In this document: positions 41,736-51,832 of the stretch, piece after piece
Position numbering within the stretch: position 1 is the stretch's first letter
Layout of the letters: every line of letters starts with the position of its first letter
Origin: Aphrocallistes beatrix
Lineage: Eukaryota > Porifera > Hexactinellida > Sceptrulophora > Aphrocallistidae
Reading direction: 5' to 3'
Assembly (NCBI GenBank): GCA_963281255.1
Contig: OY725506.1
Span: forward strand, 1,097,001 to 1,161,000
Length of the DNA stretch: 64,000 bases
Position numbers and translations under genes: made by a program
Notes under the pieces: generated by a model
What the model was told of the DNA's origin: nothing
Databases searched by the model: none
Seen by the model: only the letters and a program-made list of their open reading frames with translations

Positions 41736-41960
41736 ATGGAGACATTTGTAGTTGAATCTTCCCTAAACGCAATTGAAGATCTAATTTCGGAATTAGATGT
41801 AGAATATCATATTTTTCCCGCAACTCTATTAAAACCCCTTCCTAAGATGTTCGATAACTGGACATCAATTAATCAATTTAACTTTTTGCGTAATTCTAAG
41901 CTCATACAATTAAACAAAAAACAATCCTGCAACTATTTATTATACAATGCACCATTATGA
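41736..41960 (+). CDS. Candidate last exon of the cyclin-like gene
   Basis: A 74-residue frame begins right after an AACAG acceptor in phase 0, the phase cyclin exon 4 requires. Its start METFVVESSLNAIEDLISEL is loosely like the LKACQEQIEAVL helix near the C-terminus of D cyclins. Against this, 15-20 residues expected between the two exons are missing, the frame is AT-rich, and its stop coincides with the edge of the ZIP duplication. It could equally be a chance frame. Confidence 0.25.
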   Translation: METFVVESSLNAIEDLISELDVEYHIFPATLLKPLPKMFDNWTSINQFNFLRNSKLIQLNKKQSCNYLLYNAPL

Positions 41961-42000
41961 ATACTCATGCTGTATCCATACTTGTGTCGAGCGACTTGAG

Positions 42001-43071
42001 TTAATGCTCATGTCCAATCGCTTCGTGAGGATGCCAGATTGCGATTCCAGTGAGAAATCCGAATCCGATGACGAATGCAATGATCTTGATAGCGTCGATC
42101 CACCATTTCTCCTCAGTTTCATCGAAGAACATTGGTATTAGCTCCCTTATGCTCAGGTAGAGGAATGTTCCAGCTGTTATGCTATTGAATATCACCTCCA
42201 CCAATTCAAATTCCGTGTTAATGTTAGAAATGCCAATGCCAACGAAGGCTCCAATTGGTGAAGCGATAGCGAATATGATTACCACAAAGTAGTAACGTAT
42301 GCGAGTGAAAATGTGCGAATTCTTAAGCATTACTATGCACAGGCTGGCTGTTACCATGCCCTTATGAAGGATGATGAAGACATAGATCTGGAACATAATA
42401 GCTAAAGTTCTGCTAGTGCCGAATCCCAAACCTTCGAAAACGGAGTGGATACTGAGAGCAATTAGGAATATTATAACCACGTACCACTTTTCAGTGCCTA
42501 AGGCTATGTCGAAATGACTATGCCCGTGTTTCGCTTTACATTCTTCCCCTCCCTCCCCTTCTTTAAACTCCACTTCCACTTCTGTCTCTTTCTTCAATTC
42601 TAACTCTCCAGTGTGTACAGGGTTGGCTTTTACCATTACATTACCAGTCGTCCTTGCAACATAACGCTTGCGCTCATTCATTCCGATATGAATAATCTTG
42701 TCTATGATGATTAGACAGAGAATTGTTACTGCACCGATAAGGAAAGGAAGGAAAAACTCGGGCTCCTCAATCGACTCCACGAAATGTTCGATCGCCTCCG
42801 CGTAAATATGCACCAATCCTCCTGAGAGCATTAACCCCGAAGTGAGAGAGCCGATTATTCGGAGTATGCTTTCAGAGATGAGTTTCCTACGATGCAATAT
42901 GTCAATGATAACTGCAGATAGGACCACTTCAATGACAATGGTAAGGACGAGAGAAACACGAATGGCTATCCACTCCGGACTGTTCACGTCAATGGAGGTA
43001 GCATTCAGCATGCTCATGTTCAAATGCTCGTCATGGTGATCATCATGATCGTTCTCATGGATATCTGCCAT
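42001..43071 (-). CDS. ZIP-family zinc transporter, copy A
   Basis: An intronless 356-residue frame from ATG 43071. ZIP (SLC39) proteins move zinc or iron into the cytosol. The N-terminus is His/Asp-rich (HENDHDDHHDEH), consistent with an extracellular metal-binding tail. Eight membrane segments can be drawn. TM4 carries ALSIHSVFEGLGFG, the ZIP1-3-type signature whose histidine and glutamate line the metal site, and TM5 carries HKGMVTASL. The loop between TM3 and TM4 is long and acidic (EVEVEFKEGEGGEE) and ends KHGHSHFD, a short histidine motif. A His-rich end (HPHEAIGHEH) closes the protein. Its partner copy B lies head to head, so both may share a regulatory region in the 1.2-kb gap. Confidence 0.9.
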   Translation of the reverse strand: MADIHENDHDDHHDEHLNMSMLNATSIDVNSPEWIAIRVSLVLTIVIEVVLSAVIIDILHRRKLISESILRIIGSLTSGLMLSGGLVHIYAEAIEHFVESIEEPEFFLPFLIGAVTILCLIIIDKIIHIGMNERKRYVARTTGNVMVKANPVHTGELELKKETEVEVEFKEGEGGEECKAKHGHSHFDIALGTEKWYVVIIFLIALSIHSVFEGLGFGTSRTLAIMFQIYVFIILHKGMVTASLCIVMLKNSHIFTRIRYYFVVIIFAIASPIGAFVGIGISNINTEFELVEVIFNSITAGTFLYLSIRELIPMFFDETEEKWWIDAIKIIAFVIGFGFLTGIAIWHPHEAIGHEH

Positions 43072-44279
43072 ATGGATATGGTGGTGAATTTATTTTCAGG
43101 TTATGTGTGGCACAATTTATCCATTATTAGTTATATTTGGCTTATGTAGATTTAGAGATTGTGCCTACTGGTTTAGAGGTAATTTGAGAAAATATCATTA
43201 TAGATATAGATAAGAATGTAATAATGGCTATTGCCTGATTCATATTTAATGTAATTTTTAATATTGCTTTATAATTAGCAAATGCATGATTGAATATTAC
43301 TTAATCTTATGGTCAGTAGTTATTTATTGGGATTTTATTTGAATACCAACATCACTTTATTTATTTTGAATGTGTTCAGACCATTTTCCAGGTATGTTTG
43401 TACATCATATTCCTGTGTTATCTTCCATCTTAATATCCTGCCTAATAAAGTTGAATTAAAACATAATCTAACACCACACAACAGTAATACGATAGCTAAT
43501 TTTGTTTTTAGTGTCTAATGAGTTTTAAGATGAATTTAGAAAGTTGAAGTTATAGAGTGCTGGCCTGGTAGCAGCACATGAGGCTCTCTAGAGTTTGATT
43601 GTTATTATTGCTTCCTGACTAAGTATAGCCATTGGAAAGATTTGTTTGAGGATAATTTACGTACCAATTGGGGGATACATTAACTAAAACTCAAAATCCA
43701 TTTAATTTAGATGTACTGACACGAAACATTTAATTATTTGGTGCTCTCGTTTCGGGCCCAACGAACCTTCGGACAAATCTAGTGATTATTGGGTGAATGA
43801 TTGACTTTTGATTTCCTAATTCTCCAATTAGCTGACAATTATTTTTCTGTTCTCATTCAATCTCATTTGGACTAGTTCATTGCTTGTCTTACTTTGAGAG
43901 GATTTTAAATCTGACGATTTCACAGTTTGATTATTTGAAAATTCAATAAAAGTTGAGTTTAACTTAAGTGCTTTAAACTACAGAAACTAACTGAAAAATA
44001 CGAGAAATTTGCTATAAATTTTTCTTTAAATTGACATTTTTGCTTAGTACAGTATAAGGAATTTCTTCATAATCCAGAATTACTAGCAATGGCAAGCAAT
44101 GCAATAAATTGCTCTAATGTTAGAATAGAAAATCAGGCACTAGCCATTATTACATTCTTGGTTGCTATATCTATCTTCAACATTGTAAGATTAACCGAAA
44201 AGTAGACACAACACCAGGTGTATAAATACAAAAAAATGTGGTAAATTTAATCTAGAAATAAATTCACCATAATATCTAC

Positions 44280-45311
44280 ATGGCAGATATCCATAAGAAC
44301 GATCATGATGATCACCATGACGAGCATTTGAACATGAGCATGCTGAATGCTACCTCCATTGACGTGAACAGTCCGGAGTGGATAGCCATTCGTGTGTCTC
44401 TCGCCCTTACCATGATCATTGAAGTGGTCCTATCTGCAGTTATCATTGACATATTGCATCGTAAGAAACTCATCTCTGAAAGCATACTCCGAATAATCGG
44501 CTCTCTCACTTCGGGGTTAATGCTCTCAGGAGGATTGGTGCATATTTACGCGGAGGCGATCGAACATTTCGTGGAGTCGATTGAGGAGCCCGAGTTTTTC
44601 CTTCCTTTCCTTATCGGTGCAGTAACAATTCTCTGTCTAATCATCATAGACAAGATTATTCATATCGGAATGAATGAGCGCAAGCGCTATGTTGCAAGGA
44701 AAGGAGGAATAGTGCCAAAGAGAGAAGTGAAGATGTATGGTGAAGAGAGTCAAGTACTTGTACAAAATGAATGCGAACCGAAACACGGGCATAGTCATTT
44801 CGACATATCCTTAGGCACTGAGAGGTGGTACGTGGTTATAGTTTTCCTAATTGCTCTCAGTATCCACTCCGTTTTCGAAGGTTTGGGATTCGGCACTAGC
44901 AGAACTTTAGCTATTATGTTCCAGATCTATGTCTTCATCATCCTTCATAAGGGCATGGTAACAGCCAGCCTGTGTATCATAATGCTTAAAAACTCGCACA
45001 TTTTCACTCGCATACGTTACTACTTTGTGGTAATCATATTCGCTATCGCTTCACCAATTGGAGCCTTCGTTGGCATTGGCATTTCTAACATTAACACGGA
45101 ATTTGAATTGGTGGAGGTGATATTCAATAGCATAACAGCTGGAACGTTCCTCTACCTGAGCATAAGGGAGCTAATACCAATGTTCTTCGATGAAACTGAG
45201 GAGAAGTGGTGGATCGACGCTATAAAGATCATTGCATTCGTCATCGGATTTGGATTTCTCACTGGAATCGCAATCTGGCATCCTCATGAGGAGATTGGAC
45301 ATGAGCATTAA
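44280..45311 (+). CDS. ZIP-family zinc transporter, copy B
   Basis: An intronless 343-residue frame from ATG 44280, nearly identical to copy A in all membrane segments (the ALSIHSVFEGLGFG signature is unchanged). The main difference is the TM3-TM4 cytoplasmic loop, which is shorter and unrelated in its first part (KGGIVPKREVKMYGEESQV) before rejoining at KHGHSHFDI. Substitutions elsewhere are few and conservative. A polyadenylation signal lies at 45425-45430. The pattern fits a recent inverted duplication, or arms homogenised by gene conversion, with divergence tolerated only in the loop that usually controls turnover or metal sensing. Confidence 0.9.
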   Translation: MADIHKNDHDDHHDEHLNMSMLNATSIDVNSPEWIAIRVSLALTMIIEVVLSAVIIDILHRKKLISESILRIIGSLTSGLMLSGGLVHIYAEAIEHFVESIEEPEFFLPFLIGAVTILCLIIIDKIIHIGMNERKRYVARKGGIVPKREVKMYGEESQVLVQNECEPKHGHSHFDISLGTERWYVVIVFLIALSIHSVFEGLGFGTSRTLAIMFQIYVFIILHKGMVTASLCIIMLKNSHIFTRIRYYFVVIIFAIASPIGAFVGIGISNINTEFELVEVIFNSITAGTFLYLSIRELIPMFFDETEEKWWIDAIKIIAFVIGFGFLTGIAIWHPHEEIGHEH

Positions 45312-45424
45312 CTTAAGTTTCTCTATATACGTATGGATACAGCATGAGTATTCATAATGGTGCATTGTAAACTAGTAGATGGTACAGGCGTATTTGTTGT
45401 ATGCTCCTATGTATGAGTTTATAC

Positions 45425-45430
45425 AATAAA
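45425..45430 (+). promoter_or_regulatory. Polyadenylation signal AATAAA for ZIP copy B
   Basis: Canonical AATAAA 114 bases past the stop codon, just beyond the right end of the duplicated arm. Confidence 0.5.
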
Positions 45431-45871
45431 TGTAATCATATACGATTAGTTGTTCAGTGATATATTTTTGTTTCAGTTAAGAAGGGTTCAAATTGTGATC
45501 TTGAGCTTTAAAAGATTGTTCTAAGTTAAATATTCCTAGTTTGTATCTAATCTTTATGGAATTTTATCAAAATATGTCGGCATAATTTCGGTGACTTGTA
45601 GACAGTTTGTGCGTACGTAATCCACTCTTGCACTTCCATCACATATTTTTCTTTATTCTCAAAAGTTAATTGTTATCGTGAATCTAAACTTATCTGCTCA
45701 ATACAAGTTTATCATAGACTAATCAAAGGCTTCGTTTATCCATCACACTAAAGTACCAATTATTATCTCACAGTTAGCGATTTTATCGAATATTTTTCAA
45801 AACTATTTAAAAATAATTTATATTTAATGATTTTAAGCTGATATGGCCACAAATGAGTATAATAATAGTGA

Positions 45872-47071
45872 TTAAATACAATCTGTTTTCTTCTTGATGA
45901 CTTCGAACAAGAGATAGAAAAAAGAGAGGGTAGATGACACGACAATAGTGCGAGGGACGACACCTCTCCATAGTGAGAGTACTCCTTCTCTCTGTACAGT
46001 GTCCCTCAGTATGGTCAGTACATTCCCACGCTTAGATTGTCCCACGTTTGTTTGTAGACGGGTTTTAGCTACATCGAATGGACAAGCGAGAATGGCACCA
46101 GTGATACCTAGATGAATGTAATATTATTTCCTAACTCTGCTGATTTAAAGCAACTAACGAATAGGATTCACTCATGTAATGTTGTTAATTACCTCCATAT
46201 ATTCCTGCTAAATAAGCTTGGAACTTGGTCGCAGGGTGTTTCTGCTCTGTTTCCCATCTGTTTATCAACCAGTGTCTGACTGTGAAGAAGAGAGAGTTGA
46301 ATGAGATGTCTCTACACAGACTTGCAGACATTCCGCTGTACAGCTTCAAGAGACCAAATTTCTTTACAAACTGTCTCAAGTTAATCTTCTTCATTGTAGC
46401 CTGCACCATGACAAGTTCTGAAGGGCAAATCACCAGTGAAGTAGCCATGCCTATAGGGAGCACTGCAACTGAATATGGCTTATCTGATTCACGCTTATTT
46501 CAACAATTCGTATACAAACTACGAGATTGTATAGTTTCAAGTAATATAGTTAATAATTGTTAAAATTGCAACAGTTAAGTACTAACAGAGCATTGTAATA
46601 CCCCAAAAATATGTGTTTTAAAATCTGGAATTAAAATATCATACTTATCCCTTATTTCTATGATTGGATTTAGTTTAACGGTTTACCTGCAGCACTGCCA
46701 GCTATCAGCCAAGAAGACACTCTCTTTGTTTCTGAGTTCTGTGCGTAAGCTAGCATTAGAATGGAAATCTCAAATGCTTGCATTTTGAGAGCTTTCTCCG
46801 GCATTACTGCAAATATCCTCTGCGTTATACCGCCATACAGGGTCTTAGCCGGGTTGGCGAGGGATTGGCTGATGAATCCTCTCATGGAGAAGCCTTGATT
46901 CTGCATTTGGTTCTTGAGCTGGTAGACAGGGTGGTGCAGCATCTGTGACAGAGCAGCTGCTACTCCTCCCACAGCTCCCGTCTGTGCCAGCTTCACGGCT
47001 GCAGTCACTGGGGTGAGAGTGGCAGGGGTGGAATTAGGGGTTGGGTATAGTTGTGGAAACTTGGCTGCCAT
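45872..47071 (-). CDS. Mitochondrial carrier (SLC25 family), three exons
   Basis: Exons on the minus strand are 47071-46687, 46462-46193 and 46107-45872, with GT-AG borders and matching phases, giving 296 residues, the normal size for this family. Three repeats of about 100 residues are visible. The PxD/ExxK/R signatures are degenerate in repeats 1 (HHPVYQLKNQ) and 2 (ICPSELVMVQ) and good in repeat 3 (ACPFDVAKTRLQ). LYGGITQRIF, LYSGMSASLCRD and LWRGVVPRTI mark the even-helix regions. SLC25 proteins exchange metabolites across the inner mitochondrial membrane. The third repeat is closest by eye to 2-oxodicarboxylate/tricarboxylate-type carriers, but the substrate contact residues were not analysed. 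The protein ends FEVIKKKTDCI. Confidence 0.85.
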
Positions 47072-48355
47072 CTGTGTGAGAAATAATTAAATTGATATTT
47101 CTTTCTACATACGTATCAAACATCCAAGACTCTCTATAAATGAGCCATAGTTTAGGATGTAAATTGAAAATTCGAATAAATTGCTGTTTAAATTATTTAT
47201 TCGTTTTCCTACCTTGGGATTCGTTGAAAAGGTTAGATCGGTGATAATATTCAAAATAATCAGAACGAAAATGCTATAAATTCAGAAATAGTTAATACCT
47301 TTTATACTAGGAGTGTGCATCATGTAATGAATGAAATCTGATTATTATTAGCTAGCTGTTACGATGACTGTTTGCTATTCAGGTGTGGTTATAGGTAGTA
47401 TCATCAAATATCCTATTCTCTCTTTCAGTCTTTTAGGAGTATGTAGTCATCATTGGAATGGTACGTCAATATCAAATCTCTTTTAATATTAAGCTTGCGT
47501 AATGGTGCCTTTGCAAAACAGAAATTGAATAAGCTGCCATATTGATTTGTTCAACTTGTCCTTGCCTAGACTTGACGCGTTGTGATATATTGTATGTAAT
47601 TCTATTCCTATAGAACACTGTAATTGGTAAGTACCATCTAAAATACTCGAGCCAGTCATTTTCTCTTTGAATTTTACTTACAAAATCTTTTTAGCACATT
47701 TAGTGTTTCTGGTAATTTGATTTTAAAACGAAACGTGTAAAATTTAAGAAGTATTTTGTCGCTAGACATACGTAGGAGAAACCTTAAATTGTATAGAAAG
47801 TAACCTCACTGACGTTTTGGATCTGATAAATTCATCCGCCTCCTATCTCGAATATTATATTGCAACTTTTTACGTAATCGCAACGTTTACAAAGCAGAAA
47901 ACTTCATGTGCATGAGATTATCCAGACTGTTTGATAAGAATGAGATGGATGATGTTCATATGATCCTGAACTATATTATGATATACTCCGCTGTCTATCA
48001 AATTCGATTAGATTCAGATTTTCGTACTGGGAGAAGAGGAAGATATGTGGATATCTTACAAGCGCGCTTTGTTGCGGCTGGCGAACGCTTCGTATCCACA
48101 TTAGTCACCATTTGGTGCCTCTTTATCCTTCCTTAAATAATTATATTTGTGTTAAACTGTGGAATATATTTCAATTTGTAATCTTGAGTTAATTCAACTA
48201 AACTCATGATTAAGATGTTGCACACTGTGCAGACTTTATCTGCACTTCACATAGAATAGATTAATTAATTGACCAAAGTAATCTAGTACCTCTCAACAAC
48301 ACTTGTGTAATGTAAATGTTAATTAATTAATTAATTAAATAATCATTTATACATG
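47072..48355. other. Intergenic with one dispersed repeat copy
   Basis: AT-rich DNA upstream of the SLC25 gene. The only definable item is hairpin repeat copy D at 48056-48125. The 76-residue frame at 47906-48136 runs into that repeat and is not a credible gene. A TTAATTAATTAATTAA run lies near 48320. Confidence 0.4.
48056..48125 (+). repeat. Dispersed GC-rich hairpin repeat, copy D
   Basis: Shows TTACAAGCGCGCTTTG, TTGCGGCTGGCGAACGC, then TTCGTATCCACA and CACCATTTGGTGCC. It aligns by landmarks with copies B and C, but the hairpin has decayed. Confidence 0.45.
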
Positions 48356-48515
48356 TCTGTCGCGACAGACCAAAAGTGCAGATCCATTAAAACACCAGCA
48401 TGGATATGAAAATTACGCATACATATCTTATATATTAAAAGGCTAGGGTTTTTAGTGCAGCTATGTACAAGCATAGGAGATGCATGATGTCATGATCGGT
48501 CGGTCTGCTCGCTCC
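48355..48515 (+). repeat. Dispersed repeat fragment at left flank of the satellite
   Basis: Begins with a GTCTGTCGCGACAGAC palindrome followed by AGTGCAG, and later has TTAGTGCAGCTATG and ATGTCATGATCGGTC with CTGCTCGCTCC. Related pieces occur at 50800-50835 (TCGATCGACAGACC, AGTGCAGCTCC) and 53765-53834 (TTAGTGCAGCTCC, ATGTCATGATCGG, CTGTTCGCTCC). The satellite therefore seems to sit inside a larger repeated unit. Confidence 0.5.
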
Positions 48516-48619
48516 TGGAATTCTATTGGACCAAATTGCACCAAATTTGGGCCATATATTCCTTATATGGTGGAGATTTGAACCTGGGTCCAAATTATGA
48601 AATATTTTTGTTGCTACAT

Positions 48620-50745
48620 GTCTTGCAAGTGGGCCCCAGGGTTGGCAGGTTTTGTCCACTTGGACAAAACCTAGTGGTTTTAACCTTGGACAGGACGGTT
48701 AAAACCGTCCTGTCCAAAACCTCTTGGGTGGACAAAACTGGACAAAACTGGACAAAACCTCAAAATTTAATTCATATTCCTCATTAACGGTTTTGTCCAG
48801 GTTTTGTCCAAGTTATATGTATGTCCAAGTTATGTAGCTACACGTGTAGCCACATGTGTAGCTACATGTGTTGCTACATGTGTTGCAACACGTGTTGCTA
48901 CATGTGTTGCAAGTGGGCCGGCCAGGGTTGGCAGGTTTTGTCCACTTGGACAAAACCTAGTGGTTTTAACCAGGTTAAAACCGTCCTGTCCAAAACCTCT
49001 TGGGTGGACAAAACTGGACAAAACTGGACAAAACCTCAAAATTTAATTCATATTCCTCATTAACGGTTTTGTCCAGGTTTTGTCCAAGTTATATATATGT
49101 CCAAGTTATGTAGCTACACGCGTAGCCACATGTGTAGCTACATGTGTAGCTACATGTGTAGCTACACGTGTAGCTACACGTGTAGCCACATGTGTAGCTA
49201 CATGTGTAGCTACACATGTAGCCACATGTGTTGCAAGTGGGCCGGCCAGGGTTGGCAGGTTTTGTCCACTTGGACAAAACCTAGTGGTTTTAACCAGGTT
49301 AAAACCGTCCTGTCCAAAACCTCTTGGGTGGACAAAACTGGACAAAACTGGACAAAACTGGACAAAACCTCAAAATTTAATTCATATTCCTCATTAACGG
49401 TTTTGTCCAAGTTATATATATGTCCAAGTTATGTAGCTACACGTGTAGCCACATGTGTAGCTACATGTGTAGCTACATGTGTAGCTACATGTGTAGCTAC
49501 ATGTGTAGCTACATGTGTAGCTACACGTGTAGCCACATGTGTAGCTACATGTGTAGCTACATGTGTAGCCACATGTGTAGCTACATGTGTAGCTACATGT
49601 GTAGCTACACGTGTAGCCACATGTGTAGCTACATGTGTAGCTACACGTGTAGCTACATGTGTAGCTACATGTGTAGCTACACGTGTAGCCACATGTGTAG
49701 CTACATGTGTAGCTACATGTGTAGCTACACGTGTAGCTACATGTATAGCTACATGTGTAGCTACATGTGTAGCTACATGTGTAGCTACACGTGTAGCTAC
49801 ATGTGTAGCTACACATGTAGCTACACATGTAGCCACATGTGTAGCTACATGTGTAGCTACATGTGTAGCTACACGTGTAGCTACATGTGTAGCTACATGT
49901 GTAGCTACATGTGTAGCTACACGTGTAGCCACATGTGTAGCTACATGTGTAGCCACATGTGTAGCTACATGTGTAGCTACATGTGTAGCTACATGTGTAG
50001 CTACACGTGTAGCCACATGTGTAGCTACATGTGTAGCTACACGTGTAGCTACACGTGTAGCTACATGTGTAGCTACATGTGTAGCTACATGTGTAGCTAC
50101 ATGTGTAGCTACACATGTAGCCACATGTGTTGCAAGTGAGCCGGCCAGGGTTGGCAGGTTTTGTCCACTTGGACAAAACCTAGTGGTTTTAACCAGGTTA
50201 AAACCGTCCTGTCCAAAACCTCTTGGGTGGACAAAACTGGACAAAACCTCAAAATTTAATTCATATTCCTCATTAACGGTTTTGTCCAGGTTTTGTCCAA
50301 GTTATATATATGTCCAAGTTATGTAGCTACACGTGTAGCCACATGTGTAGCTACATGTGTAGCTACACGTGTAGCTACACGTGTAGCTACATGTGTAGCT
50401 ACATGTGTAGCTACATGTGTAGCTACACGTGTAGCTACATGTGTAGCTACATGTGTAGCCACATGTGTAGCTACACGTGTAGCTACATGTGTAGCTACAT
50501 GTGTAGCTACACGTGTAGCCACATGTGTAGCTACACGTGTAGCCACATGTGTAGCTACATGTGTAGCTACATGTGTAGCCACATGTGTAGCTACACGTGT
50601 AGCTACATGTGTAGCTACATGTGTAGCTACACGTGTAGCCACATGTGTAGCTACACGTGTAGCCACATGTGTAGCTACATGTGTAGCTACATGTGTAGCT
50701 ACACGTGTAGCCACATGTGTAGCTACATGTGTAGCTACATGTGTT
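48620..50745. repeat. Composite satellite: palindromic 12-mer arrays with about 205-bp spacers
   Basis: Four arrays of the 12-mer TGTAGCTACAYG (about 48835-48905, 49120-49235, 49433-50130, 50323-50745) are separated by near-identical spacers of roughly 200 bp. The spacers are built from GTTTTGTCCACTTGGACAAAAC-like palindromic and GGACAAAACT tandem motifs. The 12-mer contains TAGCTA and ACATGT/ACACGTGT, so it is self-complementary. It varies mainly at one site (ACATG or ACACG) and between AGCTAC and AGCCAC. Two frames on each strand have no stop, which creates long false ORFs. There is no CRISPR context. Confidence 0.92.
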
Positions 50746-50789
50746 TACTCTATGCATCTATTGTTCACAATAGATGCATAGAGTAAACA
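50742..50789. repeat. Perfect 48-nt palindrome ending the satellite
   Basis: The arms 50742-50764 and 50767-50789 (23 nt each) are exact reverse complements around a 2-nt centre TC. The left arm begins TGTTTACTCTATGCATC. It abuts the last 12-mer directly. Confidence 0.9.
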
Positions 50790-50889
50790 ATTTTTTAAAA
50801 TGTCGATCGACAGACCGATAGTGCAGCTCCAGGAAGCGACTCGAAGGAACATGAAATGTGAATATCGGAATACATCGGGAAATACTCAT

Positions 50890-51330
50890 TTTAGGGCATT
50901 CCAAGTGTGAAAATTTGGAGTCTACATATTAAAATACTCTATAATAGCCGTTGAGAGCTCGCTTTTAGCTCAAAATAAGAATATTCCAAAAGGTGTGAAA
51001 ATACATATGTATATATATACATATGCTAATAACTCGTAAAATATTCACATTATTACTTTTGAAATGTGAAAATCGGATTCCGCATATTAAAATACCCTAG
51101 ATTAGCCGTTGAGAACTCGCTTTAAACTCAAAATGAAATATTTTTCCATAAGTGCGAAAATATGTATATAAACTTATGTAGTAACTCATACCATTCGCAT
51201 ATTATCACTTTTACGTAAAGTGCGAAAATCTACATATTAAAATATCCTAGGAATAGCCGTTGAGAACTCGCTTTTAGCTCAAAATAAGAATTTTTCAAAA
51301 GGTTTTTCGAAATGGAAATATGTGTCAAAT
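50890..51330 (+). repeat. Three tandem copies of a 150-160 bp unit
   Basis: The landmark AGCCGTTGAGA recurs at about 50946, 51104 and 51254. Around it, ATATTAAAATA lies before and CTCGCTTTTAGCTCAAAAT lies after, followed by AAAAGTGCGAAAAT-like sequence. Copies diverge moderately. The block follows a repeat fragment at 50800-50835 and precedes the glutamate dehydrogenase promoter. Confidence 0.75.
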
Positions 51331-51832
51331 ATATGCAAATTGGTGTCTAAACGAACAAATAGCTTTTTAAACTGCCTTCCAGCTCCAGATATCTAAGGGA
51401 TTTGGAAGGTATATACGTATTCCGATTCCGAATATAATATTTTGAAGTTCCAAGGTAAATCATTTGTTTGATCCTACGCATTAAAATGTATACAGCACCC
51501 AAGTACCGTTTGCAACTTGGAAATGGATGGACATCATGACGCAAACTGATACTAGAATATCATACCAGCGCCTCTCAACGTATAATTTACCTGAATCGTG
51601 TGATGGCATGTTCTAAATCGTGAGATGTCTAATGTCTCATAAAAAAGCGGAAATCGTGAGACACACGAGCCAAGAGTTGAGAGGTCTGACCAGATTCAAT
51701 GCAGTCGTAATGAATTCGATTTGTCATTCACTGAATCAAAAGCAGCTGTTCTATCCCGAATAAAACCTCTACTTTTATCTTATAAACTCTAATACTCTCA
51801 TTTCAGCCATTGTAATATAACTAGATGAAAGC

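Larger units (their letters stand above)
41944..45371. repeat. Large inverted duplication carrying two ZIP genes
   Basis: The left arm, about 41944-43245, is mirrored by the right arm, about 44128-45371, around a spacer of roughly 0.9 kb. Outer ends match (TACAATGCACCATTATGAAT on the left against ATTCATAATGGTGCATTG on the right). Inner parts still match upstream of both start codons (GCCATTATTACATTCTT). Within the coding regions the arms look nearly identical except for the cytoplasmic-loop segment at about 42535-42655 and 44700-44780. Confidence 0.85.

Noticed and set aside
43543..43620. Possible tRNA/SINE (GGCCTGGTAGCAGCACATGA with a later GAGTTTGATTG)
   Set aside because: Only loose resemblance to A and B boxes, no second copy seen, and no cloverleaf pairing.
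47906..48136. 76-residue + frame
   Set aside because: Its second half is dispersed hairpin repeat copy D; no domain.
49097..50326. Long open frames (up to about 400 residues of VATC/CSYM-type repeats) on both strands
   Set aside because: They arise because the 12-mer unit is a multiple of three and stop-free in two frames per strand. Composition is absurd for a protein and the frames run through non-coding spacers.
49433..50745. Regular repeats resembling a CRISPR array
   Set aside because: Units are contiguous with no unique spacers, and the host is a eukaryote with no cas genes.
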